NCBI GenBank assembly: GCA_025356655.1
Contig: JANXRW010000030.1
Span: 1 to 34,532 of the forward strand
Reading direction: 5' to 3'
Length of the DNA: 34,532 bases
DNA from: Betaproteobacteria bacterium
Lineage (GTDB): Bacteria; Pseudomonadota; Gammaproteobacteria; Burkholderiales; SHXO01
Part shown: in pieces, positions 34,381-34,532 of the stretch
Position numbering within the stretch: the stretch's first letter is position 1
Layout of the letters: each line of letters opens with the position of its first letter
Position numbers and translations under genes: made by a program
Notes under the pieces: model-generated
Told to the model about the DNA's origin: nothing
Seen by the model: only the letters and a program-made list of their open reading frames with translations
The model's database searches: none

Positions 34381-34532
34381 ATTTCTGAGGCAAAATGTAG
34401 TGCCATAATATTTTACGTATATTGATCCAAAGCCTTGCTTTTCGTGCACCATCCCGTGCATGTTCATTCGCCGAACCCAAACCCGCAGTCGCATCTCGGG
34501 CGAGCCCTACGTCACCTACCGGCTCGTTAAAA
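34381..34532 (+). mobile_element. Left part of an IS1634-like insertion sequence, cut by the window end
   Basis: Base composition drops sharply to AT-rich after about 34310 and stays so up to the transposase start, unlike the neighbourhood. The segment includes an AT-rich leader (near 34395-34430) that could hold the transposase promoter. The terminal inverted repeat and target duplication cannot be fixed because the right end lies outside the window, so the left boundary given is approximate. Confidence 0.5.
34460..34532 (+). CDS. IS1634-family transposase, N-terminal fragment (window edge)
   Basis: The last 73 bases encode MFIRRTQTRSRISGEPYVTY and four more residues, without a stop. This opening (M-F-I/V-R-R-T, then G-E-x-Y and T-Y/H-R-L-V) is characteristic of IS1634-type DDE transposases. 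Only 24 residues are visible, so intactness is unknown. The gene continues beyond the window. Confidence 0.65.
   Translation, partial: MFIRRTQTRSRISGEPYVTYRLVK

Overview
The window looks like a chromosomal segment of a GC-rich betaproteobacterium (perhaps Nitrosomonadales or Rhodocyclales; the assignment rests on gene order and protein style only). Pointers are the run ribBX-ribH-nusB-thiL-pgpA-pncC followed by recA-recX-alaS, twin PilT-type ATPases, PEP-CTERM surface proteins and many GTGA/ATGA start-stop overlaps.

Layout. 1-2115: a GmrSD-like DUF262/DUF1524 gene on the minus strand, interrupted by one in-frame TAA, followed by a small unknown frame. 2116-3844: 1.7 kb with no convincing gene, holding two hairpins. 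3845-5833: two divergent PEP-CTERM exported proteins. 6078-13022: a compact six-gene operon: unknown 178-aa protein, HEAT-repeat/Ser-Thr kinase, two PilT-like ATPases, PP2C phosphatase, and class III cyclase with an FHA domain. 13019-15637: ABC importer of the SsuABC/TauABC/NMT1 type on the minus strand. 15790-18135: nucleotidyltransferase-like protein, TIGR04222-like membrane protein with a Cys-rich tail (frameshifted), MNIO/DUF692 enzyme (internally deleted) and a 70-aa protein. 18261-20675: PiT phosphate permease and a tandem universal stress protein. 20767-24812: riboflavin/nusB/thiL/pgpA/pncC operon. 24834-27203: convergent kinase-HDOD-GAF protein. 27204-28205: about 0.9 kb without a gene, then the recA promoter. 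28206-33272: recA, recX, alaS and an unknown secreted protein. 33297-34532: a multiply frameshifted MipA/OmpV outer-membrane pseudogene, a 13-bp tandem repeat, a REP-like hairpin and the left part of an IS1634-like element cut by the window end.

How it fits together. The most interesting unit is the 6078-13022 operon. It puts a writer (kinase), an eraser (PP2C) and a reader (FHA) of Thr phosphorylation next to two pilus-retraction-type motors and a cyclase with intact catalytic residues. The parts resemble the PpkA/PppA/Fha threonine-phosphorylation switch of type VI secretion, here apparently placed on type IV pilus ATPases and cyclic nucleotide signalling; that coupling is inference. A second soluble kinase (kinase-HDOD-GAF) lies about 14 kb away. 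The 15.8-18.1 kb locus resembles an MNIO RiPP-type cassette in decay. The two ends of the window show several broken genes and a mobile element, so they look like accessory DNA flanking a stable core.
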